Source of the DNA: Metabacillus bambusae
GTDB lineage: Bacteria; Bacillota; Bacilli; Bacillales; Bacillaceae
Direction of reading: 5' to 3'
NCBI RefSeq assembly: GCF_017497975.1
Contig: NZ_JAGDEL010000014.1
Span: 82,074 to 146,073, forward strand
Length of the DNA: 64,000 bases
Shown piece by piece: positions 1 through 8,551 of the stretch (the stretch's first letter is position 1; each line of letters starts with the position of its first letter). The notes beneath the pieces were generated by a model. It was not told the origin of the DNA. It searched no databases and was given only the letters and a program-made list of their open reading frames with translations. The translations under genes were made by a program, and so were the position numbers.

Positions 1-160
1 CAGGTAATTGCTTAATGAAATTGCTCGTTTTACATGATTTTGCAATATCAACATCAATGACATAAATATCTTTATTCTCTTTACCTAACTTTACAATTTC
101 ATCCCCAAAAGCTTCTCTCGTTGCTTTTTTTGTTGTTAGCGTTTTCTCTATAATGCTCAT
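1..160 (-). CDS. Transketolase, C-terminal (pyrimidine/transketolase_C) subunit, partial
   Basis: This is the N-terminal 53 residues of a gene that runs off the left edge. The translation begins MSIIEKTLTTKKATREAFGD and continues with an EIVKLGKENKDIYVIDVD-type stretch, which is the usual start of the second half of split bacterial transketolases. Its ATG shares a base with the TGA stop of the upstream subunit (TGATG), so the two chains are probably made by coupled translation and form one heterodimeric thiamine-diphosphate enzyme moving two-carbon ketol units between sugar phosphates. The partial length prevents checking the rest of the active site. Confidence 0.85.
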   Translation of the reverse strand, partial: MSIIEKTLTTKKATREAFGDEIVKLGKENKDIYVIDVDIAKSCKTSNFIKQLP

Positions 161-993
161 CATTTTAACCCCCCTACGATTTCAGCTATTGCCTGTTTGT
201 ATTCTTCATCATTAGGAGCAACCCCGTGCCAGTCAGCAACATCCTCCATGTAAGAAACACCTTTACCTTTCACCGTGTCAAGTACAACGCATTTTGGTTT
301 TCCATTTTGCGCAACTCTTATTTCATCTAACGTTTCAATAATTTCTGCCATTGAATGTCCATTGATTCGTTTTGTTTCAAATCCAAATGCTTCAAATTTC
401 TTTTCTAAATCTTGGAGCGGCATAATCTCATCACAAAAACCGTCAATCTGAAGTCGGTTATTATCTACAAATACAACTAAATTGTCTAATTGATACTTCA
501 CTGCAGTCTGTGCTGCTTCCCAAATTTGGCCTTCTTGACATTCACCATCGCCTACTAAAGAAAAAACCCGATAATCTTTCTTATCTCTTTTTCCCGCTAT
601 TGCCATTCCAACACCACATGAAAGTCCTTGCCCTAATGATCCTGTTGAGATATCGATCCCAGGGCATTTTTTCATATCTGGATGTCCTTGGAAAGGAGAA
701 CCGTACTCTCTTAATGTGTAGATTGTGTCATATGGGACATAACCTTTTAAAGCTAAGGCAGAATACTGTATAGGACAAACATGCCCTTTTGAAAGAACAA
801 ATCTGTCACGGTCTTCCCAAGTAGGGTTATTTGGGTCAATATTCATTTCTTTAAAATACAAAGCTGTCATAAGATCTGCTGCAGAAAGTGATCCTCCTGG
901 ATGACCTGATTGTGCTTTGTGAATCATTGTTATAGCTGTTTTCCTCATCTCAATGGCTATGTCTTTTAGTTCTTCAATACTTATATTTTTCAT
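160..993 (-). CDS. Transketolase, N-terminal (TPP-binding) subunit
   Basis: This 277-residue protein has the length of the N-terminal half of a split transketolase. It carries HKAQSGHPGGSLS near residue 27 and the thiamine-diphosphate motif GDGECQEG...NN around residues 148-179. The start is placed at the ATG at 993 because GAGGTG lies six bases upstream; a GTG at 1002 sits inside that ribosome binding site. It overlaps the C-terminal subunit by one base and follows a TRAP transporter operon, so it may rearrange a pentose or related sugar phosphate derived from the TRAP substrate. That substrate link is inference. It could also be a general second transketolase. Confidence 0.9.
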   Translation of the reverse strand: MKNISIEELKDIAIEMRKTAITMIHKAQSGHPGGSLSAADLMTALYFKEMNIDPNNPTWEDRDRFVLSKGHVCPIQYSALALKGYVPYDTIYTLREYGSPFQGHPDMKKCPGIDISTGSLGQGLSCGVGMAIAGKRDKKDYRVFSLVGDGECQEGQIWEAAQTAVKYQLDNLVVFVDNNRLQIDGFCDEIMPLQDLEKKFEAFGFETKRINGHSMAEIIETLDEIRVAQNGKPKCVVLDTVKGKGVSYMEDVADWHGVAPNDEEYKQAIAEIVGGLK

Positions 994-1046
994 CTTCTTC
1001 ACCTCAATTAAAGATTTAATAGAAAGTTAGATTTGTAATGTTGTTC

Positions 1047-1110
1047 ACTTGTAATACAAGTTAACTTATATCTGTAGTATACACACTCAGACTTTACTTG
1101 TCTACTAAGT
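1047..1110. promoter_or_regulatory. Candidate GntR/FadR-type operator pair upstream of the transketolase genes
   Basis: ACTTGTAATACAAGT at 1047-1061 is a near-perfect 15-base palindrome. ACTTGTCTACTAAGT at 1096-1110 is a related site, and the identical 15-mer occurs at 4325-4339 upstream of the TRAP genes. ACTTGT...ACAAGT is a common operator form for FadR-subfamily GntR repressors. No such repressor is encoded in the window, so the cognate protein is unknown. Confidence 0.45.
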
Positions 1111-1151
1111 GAACAAACTTTCGTAATATTTTTTTATAAAATTACACAAAA

Positions 1152-1178
1152 AAAGAGAAGGATCGTATCCTTCTCTTT
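1152..1178 (-). terminator. Intrinsic terminator after dctM
   Basis: A perfect 12-base stem (1152-1163 with 1167-1178) with a three-base loop overlaps the dctM stop codon. On the minus strand it is followed by a T-rich run. It separates the TRAP operon from the transketolase pair, which have their own operator region. Confidence 0.8.
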
Positions 1179-2445
1179 ACAGTAATAACAGTGTTAACTG
1201 AGGAATGATGGCTATTATGGTCAAACTAATTAGCATGATAAAAAAGAATGGAACAACACCCCTTACGAGTGAAGGCATACTTAAACCAGAAATTCCTGAA
1301 CCTACAAATAAATTCACTCCAAGTGGCGGGGTAATAAAACCGATCGATAAAGTAACAATCATGATAATTCCAAAATGGATAGGATCTAGTCCTACTTGAG
1401 CTGCTACTGGGAAAAGAATTGGTGTAAAAATAATGACTGCTGCTGATGTATCAATAAAACATCCGATAATTAATAACAATATAATGATAATAAATATAAT
1501 AGTAATCGGATTTTCTGAAAGCGATAAAAATGATTCTGCAATTGTTTGTGGTATTTTCTCCATTGTTAAAATAGTACCAAATGCATTTGCTGTACCAATA
1601 ATAATTAATATAGAAACTGAACTCATAGCTGCTTTTGCAAGAATTTCTGGGAAGTGGCTTATTTTGATTTCTTTATGCAAGAATAAACTAACAAAAGCTG
1701 CATATACCACACCGAAAACGGCTGCTTCTGTTGGAGTAAAAATACCACCATAAATTCCACCTAAAATAATAATTGGTACTAAAAGAGACCATTTAGCATT
1801 ATTTAAAGCAGAGAACATCTTTTTAAAATTGAAATTTTCTTTTGTTCCAGAATACCCCTTCTTTTTAGAATAGTAATAACACCATATGATTAAACAAACG
1901 CCAATTAAGATCCCTGGGAGGATACCACCCAAGAATAAATCACCGATTGACTGATTACCTGCAATACCATAAAGGACCATCGGTATACTAGGAGGAATGA
2001 CGATTCCCAAAGAACCTGCTGTTACGATTACAGCAGTAGCAAATTTTCGATCATATCCCTGTGCTACCATCGCTGGGATCATAATACCACCAACAGCAGC
2101 AACTGTTGCTGGACCAGAACCAGATATAGCTGCAAAAAACATGCAGGTAATAACTGCCGCTATTGCAAAGCCGCCGGTAAAACGTCCAACGAATATATTA
2201 GCTAAATTGAATAGACGCGTAGATATTCCACCTTTCCCCATTATTTCACCAGCTAGGATAAAAAATGGGATAGCCATTAACGCAAAATTATCTGTTGAAG
2301 TCACTAATCCTTGTGTCAAAAATGTAATTGAAATATTGGGTGAATAGATAGCCGTAATAAGACCTGCTAAACCTAAAGAAATAGCAATAGGGACAGAAAG
2401 GATCATAAACAAGAAAAAGCTACCAAATAACACAAAACTTGTCAT
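1177..2445 (-). CDS. dctM: TRAP transporter large permease (DctM family)
   Basis: This 422-residue protein has about twelve hydrophobic segments and the features of the 12-TM DctM subunit, including AIPFFILAGEIMGKGGIS near residue 57, GSGPATVAAVGGIMIP near residue 110 and GIVIPPSIPMVLYG near residue 147. The length is normal for the family. It forms the secondary, Na+-driven translocation channel with DctQ and takes substrate from DctP. Its ATG overlaps the dctQ stop (four-base ATGA overlap). The substrate of this system is probably a sugar acid or carboxylate, but the sequence does not define it. Confidence 0.93.
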   Translation of the reverse strand: MTSFVLFGSFFLFMILSVPIAISLGLAGLITAIYSPNISITFLTQGLVTSTDNFALMAIPFFILAGEIMGKGGISTRLFNLANIFVGRFTGGFAIAAVITCMFFAAISGSGPATVAAVGGIMIPAMVAQGYDRKFATAVIVTAGSLGIVIPPSIPMVLYGIAGNQSIGDLFLGGILPGILIGVCLIIWCYYYSKKKGYSGTKENFNFKKMFSALNNAKWSLLVPIIILGGIYGGIFTPTEAAVFGVVYAAFVSLFLHKEIKISHFPEILAKAAMSSVSILIIIGTANAFGTILTMEKIPQTIAESFLSLSENPITIIFIIIILLLIIGCFIDTSAAVIIFTPILFPVAAQVGLDPIHFGIIMIVTLSIGFITPPLGVNLFVGSGISGLSMPSLVRGVVPFFFIMLISLTIIAIIPQLTLLLL

Positions 2446-2963
2446 ACAATTTTCCCCTCCTGAAACTCAGTCTGTTCTTGACACTCGTTGCGATTTAATG
2501 TTTTATACTCAATTACCAACCGGGCCATTTTTTGAATAAGACGGATTGCAGTTAAAAGCATTCCTACGACTGGTGCAGCGTATATCCATCCAAGAGGTAA
2601 CCCTAACGCAGCAGATTCCCTTGTCACCTTTAAGACAATGTCAAAACCATAATAGGTAATGACAACTGCAAAAACAAAAAATGAGAAACTCGCGATCATA
2701 TCAATGATGATTTTCCCCTTTTTTTCAAACAACATTGGAAAGGCATCCACACCCAGGTGTTCTCCTTTTTTCACTCCATAGCTGACTCCGATATAGATCA
2801 TCCAAATAAATACGTACCTAGCAACCTCCTCTGACCATGTGAGAGACTCACCTAGTACATATCTCATAAAAACTTGTGTGAAAACAATAATTACTGTGAA
2901 AATACTAAGTATGATTAAAATATATTCTTCTAAATGTTTGTCTAACCAAGTGATGACTTTCAT
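2442..2963 (-). CDS. dctQ: TRAP transporter small permease (DctQ family)
   Basis: This 173-residue protein has four predicted membrane segments and the DctQ signature around LTWSEEVARYVFIWMIYIG (residues about 40-58) and GEHLGVDAF (67-75). It is the small membrane subunit that pairs with DctM. GAGGAGG lies at good distance upstream of the ATG. It sits 41 bases after dctP and overlaps dctM by four bases, so dctP-dctQ-dctM are one operon. Confidence 0.92.
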   Translation of the reverse strand: MKVITWLDKHLEEYILIILSIFTVIIVFTQVFMRYVLGESLTWSEEVARYVFIWMIYIGVSYGVKKGEHLGVDAFPMLFEKKGKIIIDMIASFSFFVFAVVITYYGFDIVLKVTRESAALGLPLGWIYAAPVVGMLLTAIRLIQKMARLVIEYKTLNRNECQEQTEFQEGKIV

Positions 2964-3004
2964 TTAAAATCCTCCTCAAAATTAAGTACAAAACCTTCCA
3001 CTCT

Positions 3005-4003
3005 TTATTCAACCGCTCTCAAAATAGTATTAACAAAATCTTCACCAAACTTGTTCTTGTAGGATTCATAGACACTTTGGGATTTTTCTCTAAAAGCTTC
3101 GCTATCTGGTTGAATAATCTCCATACCAGCATTTTGTAACTCATCTAGCATCGTTTCTTCATTTTCTCTTAATAAATCTCTGTGGAACTGTGCAGCTTCT
3201 CTTGCACTTATTTTAATAATGTCTTGCTCCTTAGGTGTGAGTGTCTGCCAAAATTCTTCACTTATTGCTACAGGTAATGGCATGTATTGATGACGAGTCA
3301 AATTTAGATAATCTTGAATTTCATTAAATTTACTTGCGTAAATATTTGCAATTGGATTTTCTTGAGCATCAACTGTGCCCTGCTGTAATGCCATATATAA
3401 TTCTCCGAATGCCATCGGTGTCGGATTGGCACCAAGTGCCTTGAAGGTACTAACTGATAATGGGAACTCTGGAGTTCTAATTTTCAGTCCTGTTAGATCA
3501 TCAGGACTTTCAATTGGTACATTTGAAGTAACATGACGAAACCCATTCTCGAAATATGCTATTACTCTTAAACCGTCTTCTAATAAAGGTTCTGCTACTC
3601 TCTGTCCAATTTCACCGTCCAAAACACTCCAAGCTTCTTCATAGGAATCAAAGAGATATGGTAGTTCAAACACACTTATTCTTTGATCGTATTGACTAAA
3701 TGCACTAGCAGCTACCATTTGAAGGTCATTGAAGGTGACACTTTCTATCATTTCTGCTTCAGAGCCAAGTTGCTCATTAGGGTATACTTGAACTTTTATT
3801 TCACCTTGTGATTTTTCTTCTACTAACTCTTTGAATTTCAAAACAGCTAAATGTCTTTCATTTGATTCTACTGCACCATGACCAAACCTTATCAAGGTAA
3901 CATCATCTGATCCAACAGCATTACTAGTAGTAAATAAAACTACTAATATACTAAGAGCTAGTCCTGCAGTTACAAAAATCATTATGTTTTGAATCGCTTT
4001 CAT
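3005..4003 (-). CDS. dctP: TRAP transporter substrate-binding protein (DctP family)
   Basis: This 332-residue exported protein has an N-terminal hydrophobic signal (about residues 6-28) without a lipobox cysteine. DctP-family features follow: IRFGHGAVESNERH, FPLSVSTFKALGANPTPMAF near residue 180, and the conserved arginine in GLKIRTPEFP that contacts the carboxylate in characterised family members. The motif PMAFGELYMALQQGTVDAQENP is typical of the family. The lack of a cysteine contrasts with the second DctP at 7464-8489, which is a lipoprotein. It is the first gene of the dctPQM operon and lies downstream of a long, operator-bearing intergenic region. Confidence 0.92.
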   Translation of the reverse strand: MKAIQNIMIFVTAGLALSILVVLFTTSNAVGSDDVTLIRFGHGAVESNERHLAVLKFKELVEEKSQGEIKVQVYPNEQLGSEAEMIESVTFNDLQMVAASAFSQYDQRISVFELPYLFDSYEEAWSVLDGEIGQRVAEPLLEDGLRVIAYFENGFRHVTSNVPIESPDDLTGLKIRTPEFPLSVSTFKALGANPTPMAFGELYMALQQGTVDAQENPIANIYASKFNEIQDYLNLTRHQYMPLPVAISEEFWQTLTPKEQDIIKISAREAAQFHRDLLRENEETMLDELQNAGMEIIQPDSEAFREKSQSVYESYKNKFGEDFVNTILRAVE

Positions 4004-4277
4004 TTATATCCCCACCCCATAGTTAAAATTCTGTATACAAGTTGAATAGCCTAGGTGATTCATTTTTACTTGTGAAATAAAGTTTTGCTAACTATTTATT
4101 TCATAGTTCAAATTATTGGAATAAAGCACTGAAAACCCTTACATTTCATACCATTTACTATCTTAAAAGTTTTTCTTTAATGGTATATCCTGATTGGCTT
4201 TTCCGCAACACCCTCACTTAGAAAAAAGTAACCCCTTTCATTTAAAACTGATAAATAATAAATTCCTATGATTACAA

Positions 4278-4339
4278 ACTAATGTACACATTAGTCCATA
4301 CACACTATCAATCCAAACTTGTTTACTTGTCTACTAAGT
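4278..4339. promoter_or_regulatory. Operator-like sites upstream of dctP
   Basis: ACTAATGTACACATTAGT at 4278-4295 has perfect eight-base arms. ACTTGTCTACTAAGT at 4325-4339 is identical to the site at 1096-1110, and the match extends to 18 bases. A further half-palindrome CTGTATACAAGT lies at 4031-4042, just upstream of dctP. The shared site implies common control of the TRAP operon and the transketolase genes by one GntR-type regulator (inference). Confidence 0.45.
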
Positions 4340-4456
4340 CACTCTGTATTTAAAGTGTACTTTTCACGCTTACAATTGTCAATCATTTTTATAAATTTTA
4401 TATTTTCAACTATGCTCTGTACACTTGTCATGTCAAAAGTATGTTAAATGTGCCTA

Positions 4457-4541
4457 CCGCCCGCCCCGCGGAAAGCTAGCATCTCTCGCTGCAATCAACC
4501 ACACCGCACTACTAGGTAAATAGTAAAAAGTTTGCGATAAT
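4457..4541. mobile_element. Truncated MITE-like repeat (right half)
   Basis: The sequence from CCGCCCGCCCCGCGGAAAGC through GCAATCAACCACACCGCA to AAAGTTTGCGATAATAG matches the right half of the complete element at 33682-33918, with the left half missing. This GC-rich family (GGTTGATT...AATCAACC) is common in Bacillus genomes. Confidence 0.6.
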
Positions 4542-4542
4542 A

Positions 4543-4590
4543 GAAAAAAAACGCTAGATTAAGTGTTTAAATACTGGACTAGCGTTTTCT
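4543..4590. repeat. Hairpin repeat, copy 1 (terminator-like)
   Basis: AAAACGCTAG (4548-4557) pairs with CTAGCGTTTT (4579-4588). A-rich and T-rich flanks make it terminator-like on both strands. The same hairpin recurs at 10497-10545 with compensatory inner-stem differences, and in both places a C-rich tract (CCCC..CCCCC) lies about 30 bases to the right. This copy has mismatches in the inner stem. Confidence 0.65.
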
Positions 4591-4689
4591 TTAATAATTT
4601 GTGAGAAGGATTCGAACCCCCGCCCCCATTGAGAGTGCTTTATTTTTTGTTCTTACAGTAAAAATTATACAGGATAAGTTTACACATAT

Positions 4690-4752
4690 AAGGACTTACT
4701 AGCCCAAATTGAACAACCTCTACTTATGGAAAGTGGAGGCTAGCAAGCCCTT
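4690..4752 (-). terminator. Two-part hairpin after the response-regulator gene
   Basis: Arms at 4690-4704 and 4738-4752 pair over 13 of 15 bases, with a second inner stem. It follows the stop codon of the regulator gene on the minus strand. There is no strong T run, so it may stabilise the 3' end instead of terminating. Confidence 0.45.
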
Positions 4753-4803
4753 ACGTTTTTATTGATAGGTAGCTGTTCTGCAATAATCGTACTGTACTGC
4801 AGA

Positions 4804-5544
4804 TTAATCTGCTGATTTACGAAAAACTGATGGCGAACTACCGGTTATTTTTTTGAAATTGTTACTGAAATACGCTAAATCAGAATATCCCACTCTTTCA
4901 GCAATTTCAGATATTCGCAGAGAAGTGTAAAGTAATAACCGTTTAGCCTCTTTCATTCTTATCTCTGTTATATAATCAACAAACTTTTTGTTAAGTTGTT
5001 GTTTGAACAATTGACTTAGGTAACTAGGATTCATGTGAACTTTTTCCGCAGCTTCCTTAAGATTAATTTGTGCTAATGGTGTTTTCTCAATATATTGCAG
5101 TACTTTTTCTATTGTAGAGGATGGAAGTTCTTCATTTACATCAAATGCATCGTTCTTTTTTTCCTCCTCCCCTTTCCGTTTATTTATCCACTTTTCTAAA
5201 CAAAATTTCAAATCATTTTCTTCAATAGGTTTAAGAAGATAATCAGTTACTCCATTTCGAATTGCTTTCTGTACAAATTGGAACTCATCATGAACACTAA
5301 TGACGATAACATCCTGATCTCCATTGTATTGGCGTAGTTCTTTCACAAATGCAAGTCCATCCATGATAGGCATACTGATATCTGTAAATATTAAATCAAT
5401 TTCATTCTGTTTTATCCAATCAAGAGCTTCTAGCCCATTCGCACATTCATGTGAAATCTGAAATGGGAGGTTTAATTGTTTTATCGACCATTTAAGAGTA
5501 GTACGAACCCATTTTTCATCATCTACCAGTAAAATGCTGAACAT
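4804..5544 (-). CDS. YesN-type response regulator (REC + AraC helix-turn-helix)
   Basis: This 246-residue protein has an N-terminal receiver domain (SILLVDDE at the start, phospho-acceptor Asp55 in IFTDISMP, conserved Lys in YLLKPIEE) and a C-terminal AraC-type double helix-turn-helix (about residues 145-245, with RISEIAERVGYSDLAYFSNNFKK). It is short for YesN because the linker is short. The start at ATG 5544 is favoured by GAGGG upstream; a TTG at 5565 is in frame but lacks a site. It lies 13 bases after its sensor kinase. It probably activates the adjacent TRAP operon in response to an extracellular ligand. Confidence 0.9.
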   Translation of the reverse strand: MFSILLVDDEKWVRTTLKWSIKQLNLPFQISHECANGLEALDWIKQNEIDLIFTDISMPIMDGLAFVKELRQYNGDQDVIVISVHDEFQFVQKAIRNGVTDYLLKPIEENDLKFCLEKWINKRKGEEEKKNDAFDVNEELPSSTIEKVLQYIEKTPLAQINLKEAAEKVHMNPSYLSQLFKQQLNKKFVDYITEIRMKEAKRLLLYTSLRISEIAERVGYSDLAYFSNNFKKITGSSPSVFRKSAD

Positions 5545-5557
5545 CAGTATCCCTCTT

Positions 5558-7396
5558 TTACTCAATAATTGGCATGCGAATCTTCACAACCGTACCTCTC
5601 CCGTTAAGGTTGTTCGTCAGTTGTATTCCGTATTCTGAGCCAAAAGATTTTACTATCCTTTGATGAACATTGACAATTCCTATACTCGTTCCACCATCCG
5701 TAATCTCTCTATGTTTAAGATTAAAAAGAATGTTTCGGAGTTCTTCTTCTGAGATACCAACACCAGTGTCCCTAACTTCAATGATGAAAGAGGATTCAGT
5801 ATCTTTATGAACTGAAATGTCGATCTTGATTATGTTGGAATTTGACCGAAAGCCATGTAAAAAGCAATTTTCTAATAATGGCTGCAAAGTAAACTTGACA
5901 ACCGTTAATTTCTTTGCCCATTTAGGTATATTAAATTCACATTCAAACTGGCTATCGAAACGGAACTTCTGAATTTGCAAGTACATTTCACTAAACTTCA
6001 TTTCTTCTTGTAATGTAACAATAGTTGAGGTATTTCGTAAATTATAACGAAGTAACTTCCCAAGTGAAGAGGACATGATTGCGATATTTTCTTGTTCTAT
6101 TTCTAGAGCCATTCCCCTTATCGTTTCTAATGAATTATATAAAAAGTGAGGATTGATTTGAGACTGCAAAACTTTTAACTCAATATCTTTTTGTCGCAAT
6201 GACATTTCTGTTTCTCTTAATTTAGCAAAATATACTTCCTCAAGCAGTCCAGATAGTTTTTGAACCATATTATTAAACCCTACCGATAATTGACCAATTT
6301 CATCATTTGTTTCAACCTTTACCCTTGAATCAAGTTTACCTACTTCAACCTTTTTCATAAATAGATGTAACCTCTTAATTGGCCTAAGAAGACCGGTTGC
6401 AAAAACATATCCTACTAAATAAGCGATAATCAATGAAATAACGATTGTCCATAGGATCGTCTGCCTGATCAGGATTGTACCTTTTGTTAAATCGTGATAA
6501 GGAATTGCCGTGAAAAATGTCCAACCAAGATCCTTTGATTGGGTATATGTAAAAAAGTCTTTCCTTTCATTTTCCAGCAGGATTGAGCCATTCGTTTCGG
6601 ATGGTAATTTAGTTAACCCACTCACTTTCACTTTATCACCAAGAATAGACTGATTAGGATGATACACATAATGATCATTAGCGTCTAAAATGAAAAAGTA
6701 TCCATTATTTCCAGGAGTGACTTTATTTGAAAATTCATTAAATCTCCTAAAGTTAATATCTATAATTAACATGCCAACATGTTGTAATGTTTCAGGATTA
6801 TAAAGCCGTCTAACAAGTGAAATTACAGGTACTTCTTTGTCTTTTAATTTAAGAGTTCGACTGACCAGAATAGCTAACCCATTCTGAGGAACGGTAGAAT
6901 ACCAATATTCATTCTTCATCTTATAGGTTGGATAATAGTTTTTGTTTCCTAGTAGATCAATGAATTGAGCATTGTTATCCAAATAAACTGTTATATTAGA
7001 TATGTCAGGTCTTGAATACTGCGCATTTATTAGGAGCTCCCGAACCGATTCTCTAATTTCGCCATCTTCATCCTCATACATCGACTGTAATTTTAAAAAG
7101 TTAATTAGATCTGGTGAGTTAACGATTTTAAGGCTTGTTAAATCAAAATCCCTTATATAATCCTCAATTCGTGCTTCTACTTGTTCAATTACTTGCAAGT
7201 TATAATGTGTTGCCTCCTCTTTTAGTTCAACGGAAGAAATATAATAGGAGATTAATCCCACTGAAATGATAGGGAGAATAACTAAAAAACTAGAGAAAAT
7301 AAAAAGCTTCGTCATAAAAGAATGGTTTTTATATTGGATGATTTTTTTAGTATTTTCAATTATATTTTTCATGACATTCCTTTTCTTCCCCCTCAT
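5558..7396 (-). CDS. YesM-type sensor histidine kinase
   Basis: This 612-residue membrane kinase has TM1 at about 30-52, an extracellular dCache-like sensor to about 305, TM2 at about 309-335, a HAMP segment, the histidine box QINPHFLYNSLETIRGM with His417, and a C-terminal HATPase with ENCFLHGF and DTGVGI. The layout matches the LytS/YesM class of carbohydrate-sensing kinases. A second ATG at 7372 has AAAGGA upstream and could be the true start. It is followed by its regulator and preceded by a TRAP binding-protein gene, suggesting it senses the TRAP substrate or the loaded DctP. Confidence 0.92.
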   Translation of the reverse strand: MRGKKRNVMKNIIENTKKIIQYKNHSFMTKLFIFSSFLVILPIISVGLISYYISSVELKEEATHYNLQVIEQVEARIEDYIRDFDLTSLKIVNSPDLINFLKLQSMYEDEDGEIRESVRELLINAQYSRPDISNITVYLDNNAQFIDLLGNKNYYPTYKMKNEYWYSTVPQNGLAILVSRTLKLKDKEVPVISLVRRLYNPETLQHVGMLIIDINFRRFNEFSNKVTPGNNGYFFILDANDHYVYHPNQSILGDKVKVSGLTKLPSETNGSILLENERKDFFTYTQSKDLGWTFFTAIPYHDLTKGTILIRQTILWTIVISLIIAYLVGYVFATGLLRPIKRLHLFMKKVEVGKLDSRVKVETNDEIGQLSVGFNNMVQKLSGLLEEVYFAKLRETEMSLRQKDIELKVLQSQINPHFLYNSLETIRGMALEIEQENIAIMSSSLGKLLRYNLRNTSTIVTLQEEMKFSEMYLQIQKFRFDSQFECEFNIPKWAKKLTVVKFTLQPLLENCFLHGFRSNSNIIKIDISVHKDTESSFIIEVRDTGVGISEEELRNILFNLKHREITDGGTSIGIVNVHQRIVKSFGSEYGIQLTNNLNGRGTVVKIRMPIIE

Positions 7397-7418
7397 TAAA
7401 CTACCTTTTACAAAATGA

Positions 7419-7452
7419 GTAAATTCCAGGCCGAATAGGACCTGGAATTTAC
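7419..7452 (-). terminator. Hairpin between dctP and the sensor kinase
   Basis: A perfect 12-base stem (7419-7430 with 7441-7452) and a ten-base loop lie 12 bases past the dctP stop. No strong T run follows, so it may be a leaky terminator or a 3' stabiliser giving more TRAP than kinase mRNA. Confidence 0.6.
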
Positions 7453-7463
7453 TTTCTCCTCAT

Positions 7464-8489
7464 TTATTTACGTGCTTCATCGATCGCACTCATTATTTCC
7501 TTGAATTCGCTTCCATATTGCTCAACGACAGGCTTAACAGCTTCTTTCCATGGAGTAAGATCATCTACTTCTGTAATCGTTACACCCGCATCACGTAACG
7601 TCTGTTCTGATTCTTTTTCCCATTTATCCCAAGTTTCTCTTTGTGTTTTAACAGAATCAAGAGCAGCTTGTTTAATAATCTTTTGATCTTCTTCTGATAG
7701 CTTATCCCAAGCAGCTTTACTAATTAATAGAACTTCAGGCGTTCTTTGGTGAGTATCCAAAATCATATTTTTAGATGATTGAAAATGATTTGATGAAACA
7801 AAGCTTGGATAGTTATTCTCGGCACCATCAATAACTCCTGTCTCAAGTGCACTAAAAACCTCACCATATGGCATTGGAGTTGCACTTGCCCCTAAAGCTG
7901 ATACTAGGTCGATGTTTACTTTACTTTGCTGAACGCGAATTTTTTGTCCTTTCATATCCTCAATACTCTTAATAGGTTTGTTAGAATAAAAACTTCGTGC
8001 TCCAGAACTATAATAAGCAAGACCTATCATCTTAGAATCCTCTAGATTATCTAACATTTGACTCCCCATATCTCCCTCTAGAAAGTTCCAGAGATGTTCG
8101 TCAGAATCAAATACATATGGCAAACTTAGAACTGACAACTCTTTATTAAACTCTGCCAAAGGACTAGCATTCACTCGCGTAAATTCGATTGCCCCTAGTT
8201 GAACTTGTTCAATAACAGCCTTCTCTTCCCCTAATTGTGCGGATGGAAAAACTTCAATTTTGATTCGGCCATCCGTTCTTTCATTCACCAATTCAGCAAA
8301 TTTCATGTCACCAACTACAGTTGGATAGTCAGGTGGATGTGTATCCGCCAATCGGAATGTATATTCTGCTTTTTTTTCTGATTCAGTATTACCTTCTGAA
8401 GATGAACTTGAACTACTTGTGCAACCAGTCAAAATCGAACTTGTAAGAAATAGACTTACCATTATACCCACTGCAAATTTTTTCTTCAT
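7464..8489 (-). CDS. dctP: TRAP transporter substrate-binding lipoprotein (DctP family)
   Basis: This 341-residue protein has a signal peptide ending in LTGC (lipobox Cys at about residue 23) and a serine-rich linker, so it should be tethered to the outer face of the membrane. DctP features include RLADTHPPDYPTVVGDMKFAE, GQKIRVQQSKV with the conserved arginine, and ATPMPYGEVFSALETGVIDG. The order here is DctQ, DctM, DctP, then the sensor kinase. The two TRAP systems in this window are not close copies, which suggests different substrates. Confidence 0.93.
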   Translation of the reverse strand: MKKKFAVGIMVSLFLTSSILTGCTSSSSSSSEGNTESEKKAEYTFRLADTHPPDYPTVVGDMKFAELVNERTDGRIKIEVFPSAQLGEEKAVIEQVQLGAIEFTRVNASPLAEFNKELSVLSLPYVFDSDEHLWNFLEGDMGSQMLDNLEDSKMIGLAYYSSGARSFYSNKPIKSIEDMKGQKIRVQQSKVNIDLVSALGASATPMPYGEVFSALETGVIDGAENNYPSFVSSNHFQSSKNMILDTHQRTPEVLLISKAAWDKLSEEDQKIIKQAALDSVKTQRETWDKWEKESEQTLRDAGVTITEVDDLTPWKEAVKPVVEQYGSEFKEIMSAIDEARK

Positions 8490-8551
8490 CTTAACACACC
8501 CCTTAAATAGTTTGATAGTTTTTCTTTTGTTTATTTGATCAATTCCTTTAG

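Larger units (their letters stand above)
4004..4803. other. 800-base intergenic region with operators, repeat fragments and hairpins
   Basis: No credible gene is seen. It holds operator-like sites (4031-4042, 4278-4295, 4325-4339) near dctP, the truncated right half of a MITE-like repeat (4457-4541), a terminator-type hairpin repeat (4543-4590) with an adjoining C-rich tract, and a two-part stem (4690-4704 with 4738-4752) just downstream of the response-regulator gene. A GGATTCGAACCCCC stretch at 4613-4626 resembles a tRNA T-arm, but no complete tRNA is present. Confidence 0.7.

Noticed and set aside
1433..2347. Open frames of 106-116 codons on the plus strand across dctM
   Set aside because: They are antisense shadows of a clear TRAP permease gene with no family features or start sites.
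160..4003. Sulfoquinovose sulfo-transketolase pathway
   Set aside because: A split transketolase occurs in that pathway, but no other sulfosugar genes are visible, and a TRAP transporter beside transketolase fits many other sugar-acid routes.
4601..4627. Possible tRNA (GGATTCGAACCCCC resembles a T-arm)
   Set aside because: No acceptor, D or anticodon arm can be built around it; it belongs to the C-rich tract next to the hairpin repeat.
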